Made by a program: the position numbers and the translations under genes. A DNA stretch of 64,000 nt, from positions 124,001 through 188,000 of the forward strand of contig CAVRNR010000022.1 of assembly GCA_963722575.1 (NCBI GenBank), written 5' to 3'. Shown here in pieces: positions 46,738 to 55,909 of this stretch (position 1 is the stretch's first letter; each line of letters opens with the position of its first letter). The DNA comes from Fen-178 sp963722575. GTDB lineage: Bacteria; Acidobacteriota; Terriglobia; Bryobacterales; Bryobacteraceae. The notes under the pieces were generated by a model. That model saw only the letters and a list, made by a program, of their open reading frames with translations. It was not told the origin of the DNA and did no database searches.

Positions 46738-47445
46738 ATGGTGGAATCAGCGATGGCGCCCTGGAAATTGCTCGAAGAAGTCGCTGAAATGCGCGAGAAG
46801 CTCGTCCAATTGGAGGCTGAACTTCAGCGTCACAGAAAAGGCCAACAGGCCGGTGAAGCGCACTTCCGTCTGCTGGCGGATGCCGCACCCGTCATGATCT
46901 GGATGTCCGGCCCGGATGCTCTATGCACCTATTTCAACCGGGCCTGGCTCGAGTTTTGCGGCCGGACCCTGGATGAAGAGGCCGGCCACGGCTGGACCGA
47001 AGGCTTGCACCCGGACGACCGCGATTTGTGCCTCGAGACCTATCTGAAGGCATTCAGCGCCCGCCAGCCGTTCCGCGTGCGGTACCGGCTGCGGCGCGCC
47101 GACGATGAATACTCCTGGGTAGAAGTTGCCGGCGTGCCGCGTTTCGAGGACGGCGGCGCGTTCGCAGGCTTCATGGGTTCAGCCATCGACATCAGCGACC
47201 GCAAGCGCGGCATCTTCACGCCCGACCAGCAATCCGTGCGGCTGGTCTTCTCGCTAACCGAACGCGAGCGGCAGGTGCTGGTGCTGATCGCGCAAGGAAA
47301 GTCGACCAAGGAGACCGCCTCCCAACTGGGCATCAGCTACAAGACCGCCGATTCGCACCGCAGCCGCATTCTGGAAAAGCTGGGCGTTCACGAAACCGCC
47401 AGCATGGTGCGGTACGCCATCCGCGCCGGATTGATCGAGGCATAG
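46738..47445 (+). CDS. PAS-domain LuxR-type response regulator-like protein
   Basis: A 235-residue protein. A short coiled coil (LLEEVAEMREKLVQLEAELQ) leads into a PAS/PAC domain (about residues 40-155: FRLLADAAPVMIWMSGPDAL, then GFMGSAIDISDRK). A LuxR-type helix-turn-helix follows (LTERERQVLVLIAQGKSTKE, then LEKLGVHETASMV). No receiver domain or membrane segment, so a cytoplasmic sensor-regulator. It is divergent from the sigma-factor operon, 130 nt away. Confidence 0.88.
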   Translation: MVESAMAPWKLLEEVAEMREKLVQLEAELQRHRKGQQAGEAHFRLLADAAPVMIWMSGPDALCTYFNRAWLEFCGRTLDEEAGHGWTEGLHPDDRDLCLETYLKAFSARQPFRVRYRLRRADDEYSWVEVAGVPRFEDGGAFAGFMGSAIDISDRKRGIFTPDQQSVRLVFSLTERERQVLVLIAQGKSTKETASQLGISYKTADSHRSRILEKLGVHETASMVRYAIRAGLIEA

Positions 47446-47451
47446 CGCTTC

Positions 47452-47526
47452 GGGCCGGGCATGCCCGGCCCCTACACCGCACCCTGGTAGGGGCGAGGGA
47501 CCCAGAGGGTACCCCCTCGCCCCGGC
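47452..47526. terminator. Double hairpin between two convergent genes
   Basis: A perfect 20-nt palindrome GGGCCGGGCATGCCCGGCCC (47452-47471). It is followed by GGGGCGAGGG...CCCTCGCCCC (about 47479-47524). The location between the stops of convergent genes (47445 and 47554) suggests a two-way terminator. There is no T-run, so a REP-like element is the alternative. Confidence 0.5.
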
Positions 47527-47553
47527 CGGGGAAGAAATGACGCGGTCGCGGTG

Positions 47554-48534
47554 TTAGTCCGAGCACCACCTCACACCCACGAACGCGCCCACCAATCTCC
47601 CGCGAAAATAGTAGTCGGCTTGCGGCGACGTCTTGAAGTACAGACCCTTCGCGCCCGCACGAATCTCCCAACTGCCGGCGCGATAGGCGGCAAAAGCGTC
47701 GGCGTCCCCGATGGCAAAATGGTGCGGAACGTCAAAACCCGTGACATTCAGCTCGATCCGGAAGTTGCGGGACGCATACTCGGTCAGCCCGAGGCCCACC
47801 GCCGGCGAAATAATCTGCTTCGACCCCGTAGTTGCGTATGACGTGAGGTTGCCGGAGCTGTCGGGCGTAGCCGACCGGACGGGGGCGTCGTAGTTCGAAG
47901 TGGCCCAGACGTAATGCACCTGCCACAGCGTCCTGAGGCGGAAATGCCGGCTCTCCACCGGATAAGGCCACGTCAGGTATGCGAACGAGAGCTTGAGGTC
48001 CTGCACCTTGTCGGTGGTGGCAAGCAAGTCGCCCTGGTTGTAAGACTGGGCGAAGAGAACCAGGGCGCCGGGGGCGGTGGTGTTGCCACTGGCTTTGGCG
48101 GAAAAGTACGAAAGAGTGAGGGAATTGTGCAAACCCAACGCCAGGCCAATCTCCGCGCTGGGCGTAATCTTAGGTTTGCCCGGAAGGTGGAAGTACGAAA
48201 GACCAGTCCAGTCCGCCGCATGACCTTTGTCGACGATGGGGGTGCCGAATGGCAACCAACCGATGAGTCCCGCAAAGTAGCCGGTCTCCCCGGGCATCTG
48301 GACATCCGGGTACTTAGGCAGGGGCGGCGCAGCCTGGATGGTGCTGGTCCGCTGCTGGGGCGCCGGTGTTTCATCGGGTGGCTGGGGCGCCGGCGTGGGG
48401 GTGCCCTCTGGGCCCTGGGCCGCGGCCGGCTGGGCCGGTGGGGTCTGGGGCGGCGGCTGCTGAGCGCGGCCCGGTGAAATGCATAATAAGGAAAGCAGGC
48501 AAAGACATAGAATGGCACTGAGAGAATTCTTCAC
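47554..48534 (-). CDS. Outer-membrane-like beta-barrel protein
   Basis: A 326-residue protein starting at GTG with a signal peptide (MKNSLSAILCLCLLSLLCIS). A Pro/Gln/Ala-rich linker follows (about residues 25-75), then alternating aromatic strands (LSYFSAKAS; LFAQSYNQGDLLATT; LKLSFAYLTWPYP; FRLRTLWQVHYVW). It ends in FVGVRW-Cys-Ser-Asp rather than a terminal Phe. No family recognised; barrel placement is inferred from strand pattern. Confidence 0.65.
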   Translation of the reverse strand: MKNSLSAILCLCLLSLLCISPGRAQQPPPQTPPAQPAAAQGPEGTPTPAPQPPDETPAPQQRTSTIQAAPPLPKYPDVQMPGETGYFAGLIGWLPFGTPIVDKGHAADWTGLSYFHLPGKPKITPSAEIGLALGLHNSLTLSYFSAKASGNTTAPGALVLFAQSYNQGDLLATTDKVQDLKLSFAYLTWPYPVESRHFRLRTLWQVHYVWATSNYDAPVRSATPDSSGNLTSYATTGSKQIISPAVGLGLTEYASRNFRIELNVTGFDVPHHFAIGDADAFAAYRAGSWEIRAGAKGLYFKTSPQADYYFRGRLVGAFVGVRWCSD

Positions 48535-48882
48535 GTACGCCTCATCAAGTTCAGATTCGCCGGCGAACCGGGCTGACGGCAGACCCCCGATGCACGAGTC
48601 GGGCCGAGACGCCCTTTCCTGTTCCCTGCCCTTCTATTGTGCCTCAACGCCGAGCCGCGGCGCAGGGCCCAGAGCGGTTTCGATTGTAGCCTGTCCGGCA
48701 CAGGTGTGAAGATCGGGCGGGCGATGCCGGAAAGCGGAATGCCCGGCCGGCCGCCTGGATTGTGCCGCGCACCCACCGATCCACCGATCCCGAGCTGTCG
48801 CCCCGGAACCCGCAATGGTGTTATAAGTGGGGCCAGTCGCGGCGCGCGACAGTGCGCGGCGAGGCTCTACCAAGGAGACAGA
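48535..48882. other. Divergent intergenic region before the GH28 gene
   Basis: 348 nt without a gene. Divergent promoters for the outer-membrane-like gene and the GH28 gene should lie here; GTTATAAG (about 48819-48826) is a candidate -10 for GH28. Several short GC-rich inverted repeats (CGGCCGGCCG near 48747) are visible. No riboswitch recognised. Confidence 0.4.
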
Positions 48883-50466
48883 ATGTCGAAGGCTTTTCTT
48901 GTATGCTGCGCCGCCATGGCGCTTTCACTGGGCGCACCGCTCGAGGTTGGCGCCGCAACTTTCGACGTCAAGGCGTTCGGCGCCAAGGCCGATGGCAAGA
49001 CGCTCGATCGGGATGCCATTAATAAGGCTATCGACGCGGCCGAGGCGGCGGGCGGCGGAACCGTGTACCTCCCCGCCGGAACTTACGTCACGGGGTCGAT
49101 TCGCCTGCGCAGCAATATCACCTTGCAGCTCGAGCATGGGACCGTCATCGAAGCATCGCCGGATGTTACGGCCTACGATGCCGCCGAGCCCAACCAGTGG
49201 GACAGGTTCCAGGATTTCGGCCACAGCCACTGGCACAACAGCCTGATTTGGGGCGATGGGCTCGAGAATGTTTCCATCGTGGGAGGCGGCTTGATCACCG
49301 GCAAGGCGCTGGGACGGGAGCGCGGCGGCGGCGGGGACAAAACCCTCGCCCTGAAACTGTGCCACAACGTGACGCTGCGCGATTTCTCCATCCTCACCGG
49401 CGGGCACTTTGGGATCCTGGTCACGGGCGTCGATAACCTGACCATCGACAACCTCAAGATCGACACCAACCGCGACGGAATGGATATCGACTCCTGCCGC
49501 AACGTGAGGATCTCAAACACCAGCGTCAACGCGCCGAACGACGACGCCATCGTCCTGAAGGGCAGCCACGCCCTCGGCTTTGCGCGCTCCACCGAGAATA
49601 TGACCATCACCAATGTTCTGGTGAGCGGCTACGATATCGGCTCGCTGCTGGATGGCACATTCAAGCGCGACGTCAAGCAGGCGCCGGACCGCGACGGCCC
49701 CACCGGCCGCATCAAGATCGGCACCGAGACCGAAGGCGATTTCAAGAACATCACGATTTCCAACGTGGTGTTCGACCGCTCGCGCGGTCTGGCCCTGGAG
49801 GCCGTGGACGGGTCGCACATCGAAGACATCGCGGTCTCAAACATCACTATGCGCGATGTTTCGAACGCCCCCATCTTCATCCGGCTGGGCAGCCGCATGC
49901 GGGCGCCGGAAGGGACGCCCATCGGCTCGATACGCCGCGTGACGATCAGTAACGTGGTGGCGTACGACGCCGACCCGCGCTACGGTTCCATCATCAGCGG
50001 CATTCCCGGCCACGACGTGGAAGATGTCAAGCTCAACAACATCCGCATCTTGTATCGCGGCGGATTGAACCTGGATCAGGTAGCCAAGCAGCCGGCGGAC
50101 CTGGTGAATACATTCTTCTTCCGCGCCTCCGGGGGCGTGCCGCCGCGCGAAGCGTTCGATACGCCGGAACGGGAGAAGGAGTATCCGGAACCCTCCATGT
50201 TCGGCATGTTGCCGGCTTATGGGTTCTTCATCCGCCACGCCAAGGGCATCGAGTTGAACGACGTGGAGGTTGGGTTTATGCAGGAAGACAAGCGGCCGGC
50301 CTTCGTCCTCGACCACGTAAACAACGTCGACTTCCAGCATGTGAAAGCGCAGAAGGCCGCGGGCGTTTCGACTATCGTGTTCAAGAACGTGGAGAACTTC
50401 ACGGCGCGTGGTTGTACGCCGATACCGGACACGCAGATTCCCACCGTGGAACGTCGCGAAATGTGA
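48883..50466 (+). CDS. GH28-like polygalacturonase family protein
   Basis: A 527-residue secreted protein: signal peptide (FLVCCAAMALSLGAPLEVGA), then FDVKAFGAKADGKTLDRDAI, GGGTVYLPAGTYVTGSIRLR and a right-handed beta-helix with repeated IxN motifs. The GH28 acids are in NRDGMDIDSC and APNDDAIVLKG, and the RIK motif is in GRIKIGTETEG. The canonical GHG is missing (SGYDIGSLLDG in its place). AAGGAGA precedes the ATG. Likely acts on pectin or rhamnogalacturonan oligomers; first of a plus-strand run with 50584-55907. Confidence 0.85.
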   Translation: MSKAFLVCCAAMALSLGAPLEVGAATFDVKAFGAKADGKTLDRDAINKAIDAAEAAGGGTVYLPAGTYVTGSIRLRSNITLQLEHGTVIEASPDVTAYDAAEPNQWDRFQDFGHSHWHNSLIWGDGLENVSIVGGGLITGKALGRERGGGGDKTLALKLCHNVTLRDFSILTGGHFGILVTGVDNLTIDNLKIDTNRDGMDIDSCRNVRISNTSVNAPNDDAIVLKGSHALGFARSTENMTITNVLVSGYDIGSLLDGTFKRDVKQAPDRDGPTGRIKIGTETEGDFKNITISNVVFDRSRGLALEAVDGSHIEDIAVSNITMRDVSNAPIFIRLGSRMRAPEGTPIGSIRRVTISNVVAYDADPRYGSIISGIPGHDVEDVKLNNIRILYRGGLNLDQVAKQPADLVNTFFFRASGGVPPREAFDTPEREKEYPEPSMFGMLPAYGFFIRHAKGIELNDVEVGFMQEDKRPAFVLDHVNNVDFQHVKAQKAAGVSTIVFKNVENFTARGCTPIPDTQIPTVERREM

Positions 50467-50481
50467 GGTTTTTGTGATTCT

Positions 50482-50565
50482 GTGGGGCAGGATGGCATCC
50501 TGCGGCCGAGTGGTACTCGGCCTGCTCGCCTTTTGTGGGGCAGGCGCTTTCGCCTGCCAACCAGG
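50482..50565. repeat. REP-like palindrome cluster
   Basis: GTGGGGCAGGATGGCATCCTGC, then GGCCGAGTGGTACTCGGCC, then GTGGGGCAGGCGCTTTCGCCTGCC. The outer wording GTGGGGCAG matches the REPs flanking the RAYT gene at 60461, but the stems differ. It sits between GH28 and the TPR gene. Confidence 0.75.
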
Positions 50566-50583
50566 TCTCCGAAGGAGGTCTTT

Positions 50584-52659
50584 ATGCGCCTTTTAGCCAT
50601 CCTGGTATTCGCCACCGCCGCTCTTTCCGCCCCGAGGACCTGGCCGTGCGAAGCCGGCGGCACATCTCTCCAGGTGCAGGAGCAGTACCGCAATCCGCCT
50701 AAAGGCACCGCGGAGGAAAAGAAAGAGTTTCGCCGGAAGCTGCTCGAGGGCGCCCTTCGCGAGCAGCCGGACGACCTGTTTCTGCATCGGCAGTACCAGA
50801 GATTCGTGAAAACGTTGGGCGATGCCGAAATCGCCGCTGCGAGCGAGAAATACCGCAAGCTGGTGGATGAGCATCCGGGCGATTCGCTCTACCTGTATCT
50901 CTACGGGCTCATGCTCGATGGCCGCGAGACCGACGAGGCGGTGAAGTTGCTCAACCGTGCGCTGGAAACGGATCCCTCCAACCCGTGGCCGCACCTGGCG
51001 CTCTCGGATATCTACCAGGACGGGCGGTTGGTAGACAAGCAGAAATCCACGGAACAAGTGACCAGGTTTTGGGAGGTGTGCCCGGGGTCGCTCGATTCGG
51101 CGGCGCTGGATGCGGCCATAGAGCGGACCAGCCCGGAGACTGCGGCGAAGATCGCCGCCGGGGTTCGCGCGCGGCTGGCCAAGGTGGATGACCCCAGGCT
51201 GCTGGAACGGTACTCCGAGCTTTGGAAGCTGGAACTGAAGGCCACGCCGCCCAGCCGCCTGAAGGACGCACGCGCGACTGTCGCCGCCGACCTGGCGAAG
51301 CTGCGCGCGACCACGCCGCCGGCGCGCGCCAGTTGGTATCAAGTGCTCAAGAACGGCGCGAAGGCCGCCGGAGATGCGGAGGGCGTCAAGGCCGCGGAAG
51401 ACGAGATCCTGAAGCGCTTTCCGAACGACACCGCTTCGCTCGGTATTCTGAGCTCCCGCTTCCACAAGTCGCACCCCGGCTACAAGTCCGATTCCTCCGC
51501 AGAAGAGCACGAATACTTCGCCGCCAATTTGGCGTTTGCCGAAGAGATGCTGAAGAGGTGGCCCGACGACGTCGGCCAGATGGAGGACCAGTTCTTCGCG
51601 ATTCTGGCGCTGGACGACGCTCCCCCGGCCCGGCTCCGCCAGATCGTTGAAGCGTTCCTCGAACATGTCTGGAATACCCGCGATGCGGTTAGTGACCCAC
51701 CCTTCGAATACCTTGCCGCCGAAACCTACGTGAAGCGCGGGATCGGCCTGGAACGCGTTCCCGAATTCGTGCAAAAGGGTCTCGGCAGCGTCGAATGGCG
51801 CTTAGCGGAAGATGCCAAGAACCTCAGCGCCGACTCCAAGGAGTTGGACAGGGACCGCAGATTCATCGAGCTTTACCGGGTGGAGGGCCTGCGCATCCTG
51901 GTGGACCTCTACACTAAAACGGGCGAGCCGGGGAAGGCTGCAGCGGCCCTCGAAGAAGTGCGCGCGCATCCGCCCAAGGATGGATTCGACAGCGCGTTCT
52001 ACCGCCAAGCTGCGCGCGTGGCCGAGTTGAACGGGCACAAGCTGGACGCACTGGCATATCTCGAAGCCGCCGTGGACCACTGGAAGGGCCAAGCCAAAGA
52101 TAAGGCCGACGCGAGCGCCGATATCGAGCGCCTATGGAAGGAACTCGGCGGAACACCGGAGACCCGCCAATTGTGGGCGGCGCGCAAGCCGGCGGTGGTG
52201 GAAGTCAGTGTCGAGACCGAGTGGGGGAAACCCGAGGGGACGCTGACCGACTTTGCGCTGGAAGACACGGCTGGAAAAATGTGGCGGCTGAGATCGCTCG
52301 AGGGCAAGACGGTGGCGATCAATGTTTGGGCGACTTCATGCTACTTCTGTGTGGCGGAGCATCCCGCGTTCCAGAAGCTGTACGACAAGCTGAAAGACCG
52401 GCCGGACGTGGTGCTGCTCACGTTCAACGTGGATGAGTCGGTGGCGGAAATCGAGCCCTACATGAAGAAGAACGGCTACACCTTCCCGGTGATTCCCGCG
52501 CAGTCGCTGGTGAACACGGTGCTGCCGGAGGTGGGCATTCCGCGCAACTGGATCTTCGACACCAAGGGCGTATTCCGTTGGGAGCAAGTTGGGTACAACA
52601 GCTCCGATGCGGACTGGGAAAAGAAGTTCCTGGAAGTTCTCGAGAGGGCGAAGAAATAG
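50584..52659 (+). CDS. TPR protein with C-terminal thioredoxin-like (TlpA/redoxin) domain
   Basis: A 691-residue secreted protein: signal peptide MRLLAILVFATAALSAPR, a long helical TPR-like region (for example LLNRALETDPSNPWPHLALS), and a redoxin domain from about residue 550 (TLTDFALEDTAGKMWRLRSL). The active-site motif is WATSCYFCVAEHP, a CxxC with Tyr-Phe between. GVPRNWIF-like text (VGIPRNWIFDTKG) is typical of TlpA. GGAGG precedes the ATG. Probable periplasmic disulfide reductant; partner unknown. Confidence 0.83.
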   Translation: MRLLAILVFATAALSAPRTWPCEAGGTSLQVQEQYRNPPKGTAEEKKEFRRKLLEGALREQPDDLFLHRQYQRFVKTLGDAEIAAASEKYRKLVDEHPGDSLYLYLYGLMLDGRETDEAVKLLNRALETDPSNPWPHLALSDIYQDGRLVDKQKSTEQVTRFWEVCPGSLDSAALDAAIERTSPETAAKIAAGVRARLAKVDDPRLLERYSELWKLELKATPPSRLKDARATVAADLAKLRATTPPARASWYQVLKNGAKAAGDAEGVKAAEDEILKRFPNDTASLGILSSRFHKSHPGYKSDSSAEEHEYFAANLAFAEEMLKRWPDDVGQMEDQFFAILALDDAPPARLRQIVEAFLEHVWNTRDAVSDPPFEYLAAETYVKRGIGLERVPEFVQKGLGSVEWRLAEDAKNLSADSKELDRDRRFIELYRVEGLRILVDLYTKTGEPGKAAAALEEVRAHPPKDGFDSAFYRQAARVAELNGHKLDALAYLEAAVDHWKGQAKDKADASADIERLWKELGGTPETRQLWAARKPAVVEVSVETEWGKPEGTLTDFALEDTAGKMWRLRSLEGKTVAINVWATSCYFCVAEHPAFQKLYDKLKDRPDVVLLTFNVDESVAEIEPYMKKNGYTFPVIPAQSLVNTVLPEVGIPRNWIFDTKGVFRWEQVGYNSSDADWEKKFLEVLERAKK

Positions 52660-52670
52660 GGAGGCCCGCC

Positions 52671-53846
52671 ATGAAACGTTTTGTTCTGCCGGTGCTGCTG
52701 GCCGCCGCGCTGCCGGCCGCCGACTCCCGTATAACGACGGCGATGAACGCCTTCACCACCGCCTCCTACAAACAACTTATGGGAGGCGACGGGAACCTGA
52801 TTCTCTCTCCCTTCAACATTTCGACGGCGCTCTCCATGGCCCTTGCGGGCGCCCGCGGCCAGACCGCCGAGGAAATCCAAGCCGTTCTGCACGTCCATTA
52901 CGACTCCACCTACGATTCCGCCCTCGGAGCATTGCTCGCCGACCTCGCCAAGGCCGGCAACACGGGAGGCAACGAACTGCACACCGCGAACGGACTCTGG
53001 GTGCAAAAAGGATTGGCCATCCAGCCGGCCTTCGAGAACACGCTCACCAACAACTACCACGCTCCGCCCACGTCCCTCGATTTCATCGCGAATCCCGAGG
53101 CGGCGCGATCCCAGATCAACCGCTGGACCGAAGAGCACACCAAAGAGAAGATCAAGAACCTGCTCCCGGCCGGCTCGCTCGATGCCCAAACCCGCGTGGT
53201 CCTCACCAGCGCGATCTACTTCTATGGCAAGTGGCAGGACCCGTTTGTCACCTTGCGCACCCAGCCCGCGCCTTTCACCCTGCCGGCCGGGGCCACCACC
53301 CAGGCCAACTTCATGAACCAGACCTCGGACTTCGGCTACACCGAAACGCCGTCCGCCCAGATCCTGGAAATGCACTACGCCGGCACCGGAATGGCCTTCA
53401 ACGTCCTGCTGCCGACGACCCTCACCGGGCTTCCCAACCTCGAGAAATCGCTGACACCTGGAAACCTGACCGGATGGCTCGGGAACCTCACCATTCGGAA
53501 CGTGCAGGTGAGCCTGCCGAAGTTCCGCGCCGAATCGCAGTTCTCTCTCCGCAAGGCGCTCTCGACCATGGGCATGCCTACAAGTTTCACCGACAAGGCC
53601 GACTTCTCAGGCATCGACCCGAAACGCAGCCTGGCGATCTCCGAGGTGGTGCACAAGGCTTTCGTCGATGTTGCGGAGCAGGGGACCGAAGCCGCCGCCG
53701 CCACCGGCATCGGCATGCACGCCACCGCCATGCGCATGCCGGAACCGGCCGTTCTCTTCCGCGCCGATCACCCGTTCCTCTTCCTGATCCGCGACACGCG
53801 CACCGGAGTGGTGCTCTTCATCGGCCGCCTGATGGACCCGCGGTAG
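52671..53846 (+). CDS. Secreted serpin (serine protease inhibitor)
   Basis: A 391-residue serpin with signal peptide MKRFVLPVLLAAALPAAD. NLILSPFNISTALSMALAGA, LTSAIYFYGKWQDPF, VSLPKFRAESQFSLRKAL and ADHPFLFLIRDTRTGVVLFIGRL are classical serpin segments in order. The reactive loop hinge is EQGTEAAAATG, with small residues as needed for an inhibitory serpin, followed by IGMHATAMRMPE. It starts 11 nt after the TPR-thioredoxin gene, so the two are probably one operon. Target protease unknown. Confidence 0.92.
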   Translation: MKRFVLPVLLAAALPAADSRITTAMNAFTTASYKQLMGGDGNLILSPFNISTALSMALAGARGQTAEEIQAVLHVHYDSTYDSALGALLADLAKAGNTGGNELHTANGLWVQKGLAIQPAFENTLTNNYHAPPTSLDFIANPEAARSQINRWTEEHTKEKIKNLLPAGSLDAQTRVVLTSAIYFYGKWQDPFVTLRTQPAPFTLPAGATTQANFMNQTSDFGYTETPSAQILEMHYAGTGMAFNVLLPTTLTGLPNLEKSLTPGNLTGWLGNLTIRNVQVSLPKFRAESQFSLRKALSTMGMPTSFTDKADFSGIDPKRSLAISEVVHKAFVDVAEQGTEAAAATGIGMHATAMRMPEPAVLFRADHPFLFLIRDTRTGVVLFIGRLMDPR

Positions 53847-53924
53847 AGGAATGCGGGCCGGGACCCAAGGATGTCGGCTTGGTTTATACTGAATCGGATC
53901 TGGAAATCCAGAAAGGGAATTCGG

Positions 53925-55907
53925 GTGAACGTGTCAAGAGCCGGAATCCGTTGCGGCGTTACGATCGCGGCGCTGCTCGCGCTTGCGGTCTCAGCCAGCG
54001 CGCAGAGGCAGATGGAAAAACTCGGCCGTGGCGTAGTCGCCATCAATCAAGGTGAGGGCAAAGTGTTCGTGAGCTGGCGCCTGCTGGGAACCGAGCCGGC
54101 GAGCATCGGCTTCAACGTTTATCGCGCCAGCGGCGCCGCCAGGCCCGTCAAGCTGAACGATGCGCCGCTGACCAAGGCGACCTGTTTCCAGGACACCGGC
54201 GTGGATTTTTCCCAATCGGTTTCGTACACGGTTCGGGCGGTCCTCAACGGCCGGGAACAGCCCGCCAGCAAGGCGTTCACATTCCCGGCCAACGCCCCGG
54301 CGAGGCCATACATTTCGATTCCGCTAAAGGAAGGCCTGACGCCCAATGACGGCGCGGTGGGCGATCTGGATGGCGATGGGGAATATGAAATTGTCTTGAA
54401 GCGCGAAGACGGCGGGCGCGACCCTTCGCGCGGCGGCGCGAGCGGAGAAACGCACCTTGAGGCTTACAAGCTCGACGGCACGTTCATGTGGCGGATCAAC
54501 CTGGGGAAGAACATCCGCTCGGGCGCCAACTACACGCCGTTCATCGTGTATGACCTCGACGGCGACGGCAAAGCCGAGGTGGTGTGCAGAACCGCCGACG
54601 GCACCATCGATGGCGTTGGAAAAGTAATTGGCGATCCGAAGGCCGACTGGAGAGAACCGGAGGGCGCGTTCATCGATCAAGCGCCGTGGATGACCAACCA
54701 GCCCCCGGTTTGGACACGGCCCCCACGCCACATGGACATCTCCGGGCTCATCCTTTCCGGGCCGGAGTATTTAACGGTCTTCAACGGCGAGACCGGGGCC
54801 GCCATGGCCACCGTCCCTTACATCCCGCCGCGCCATCCCACGAAACTCAAGCCCACCACCGAGGATTTGACCAATATCTGGGGTAGCGGAATGGGGAATA
54901 ACGATGGGCGCTTCCTGGCGGCCGTCGCTTACCTCGACGGGGTACACCCCAGCGTCGTGATGTGCCGGGGTTACTACACCCGCTCGGTGCTGGTGGCGTG
55001 GGATTGGCGCAATGGGAAACTCACCCAGCGCTGGATCTTCGACAGCGACGCTCCGGGCTTCGGCAAAGACGGCAGGCGCAATCGGGACTACGAGGGGCAG
55101 GGCAACCATAGTCTGACGGTCGCCAACGTCGATGGCGACGGCAAGGACGAGATCGTCTATGGCGCGGCCACCATCGATCATGACGGCCGGGGACTCTACA
55201 CCACCGGGCTGGGACATGGCGATGCCGAGCATGTGAGCGCTTTCGATCCTTCGCGGCCGGGGATGCAGATCTTCGACATTCACGAGGTGCCACAACATCC
55301 CTACAGCGCGGAACTACATGAAGCCGCCACCGGCAAGATCATCTGGGGCAAGCCGGGAGTGGAGACCAGGGGAGTGAGGCCCCCCGACTACGGGCGCGCG
55401 CTGGCGGCCGATGCGGACCCGCGCTACGCCGGCGCACAATTCTTCGTGGGAGGGAGCGCCTATGACCTCAAGGGCGAAACCATCCCGGTTAGAGGAGGCG
55501 CCAATTTCGCCATCTGGTGGGACGGCGACCTGCTCCGCGAGTTCCTGAACAGCAACGTCATCACCAAGTGGAACTGGGAAAAGAGCGCGATGGACACGAT
55601 TTTCACCGCCGAAGGATGCGTCTCCAACAACGGTTCGAAGTCCACACCAGTGCTCAGCGCCGACATCCTGGGCGACTGGCGCGAGGAAGTGATCGAGCGA
55701 ACCGCCGACAATAAGGAATTACGAATCTACACGACCGTCATCCCGACGGAGCATCGCTTTTACACACTGATGCACGACCCCCAGTATCGGGAGTCGATCG
55801 CCTTGCAGAACGTGGGCTATAACCAGCCGCCGTGGACCAGCTTCTTTCTCGGCTACGGCATGAAGGCGCCGCCGAAACCCGACATCGTGCTGGTGACGCC
55901 GAAGTAG
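53925..55907 (+). CDS. Rhamnogalacturonan lyase, PL11 family
   Basis: A 660-residue secreted lyase cleaving the rhamnogalacturonan I backbone. Signal peptide (VTIAALLALAVSASAQ), then MEKLGRGVVAINQGEGKVFV and a beta-sandwich. The eight-bladed propeller carries calcium-type loops (DLDGDGEYEIVLKRED; DLDGDGKAEVVCRTADGT; NVDGDGKDEIVYGAATIDHD), typical of PL11 (YesW-like). The C-terminus ends PDIVLVTPK as usual. GTG at 53925 is preferred (AAAGGG upstream); ATG at 53871 would add 18 residues before the signal. Confidence 0.92.
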   Translation: MNVSRAGIRCGVTIAALLALAVSASAQRQMEKLGRGVVAINQGEGKVFVSWRLLGTEPASIGFNVYRASGAARPVKLNDAPLTKATCFQDTGVDFSQSVSYTVRAVLNGREQPASKAFTFPANAPARPYISIPLKEGLTPNDGAVGDLDGDGEYEIVLKREDGGRDPSRGGASGETHLEAYKLDGTFMWRINLGKNIRSGANYTPFIVYDLDGDGKAEVVCRTADGTIDGVGKVIGDPKADWREPEGAFIDQAPWMTNQPPVWTRPPRHMDISGLILSGPEYLTVFNGETGAAMATVPYIPPRHPTKLKPTTEDLTNIWGSGMGNNDGRFLAAVAYLDGVHPSVVMCRGYYTRSVLVAWDWRNGKLTQRWIFDSDAPGFGKDGRRNRDYEGQGNHSLTVANVDGDGKDEIVYGAATIDHDGRGLYTTGLGHGDAEHVSAFDPSRPGMQIFDIHEVPQHPYSAELHEAATGKIIWGKPGVETRGVRPPDYGRALAADADPRYAGAQFFVGGSAYDLKGETIPVRGGANFAIWWDGDLLREFLNSNVITKWNWEKSAMDTIFTAEGCVSNNGSKSTPVLSADILGDWREEVIERTADNKELRIYTTVIPTEHRFYTLMHDPQYRESIALQNVGYNQPPWTSFFLGYGMKAPPKPDIVLVTPK

Positions 55908-55909
55908 GC

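Noticed and set aside
48680..48780. Possible riboswitch before the GH28 gene
   Set aside because: GC-rich hairpins are present but no conserved core of a known riboswitch class could be matched.
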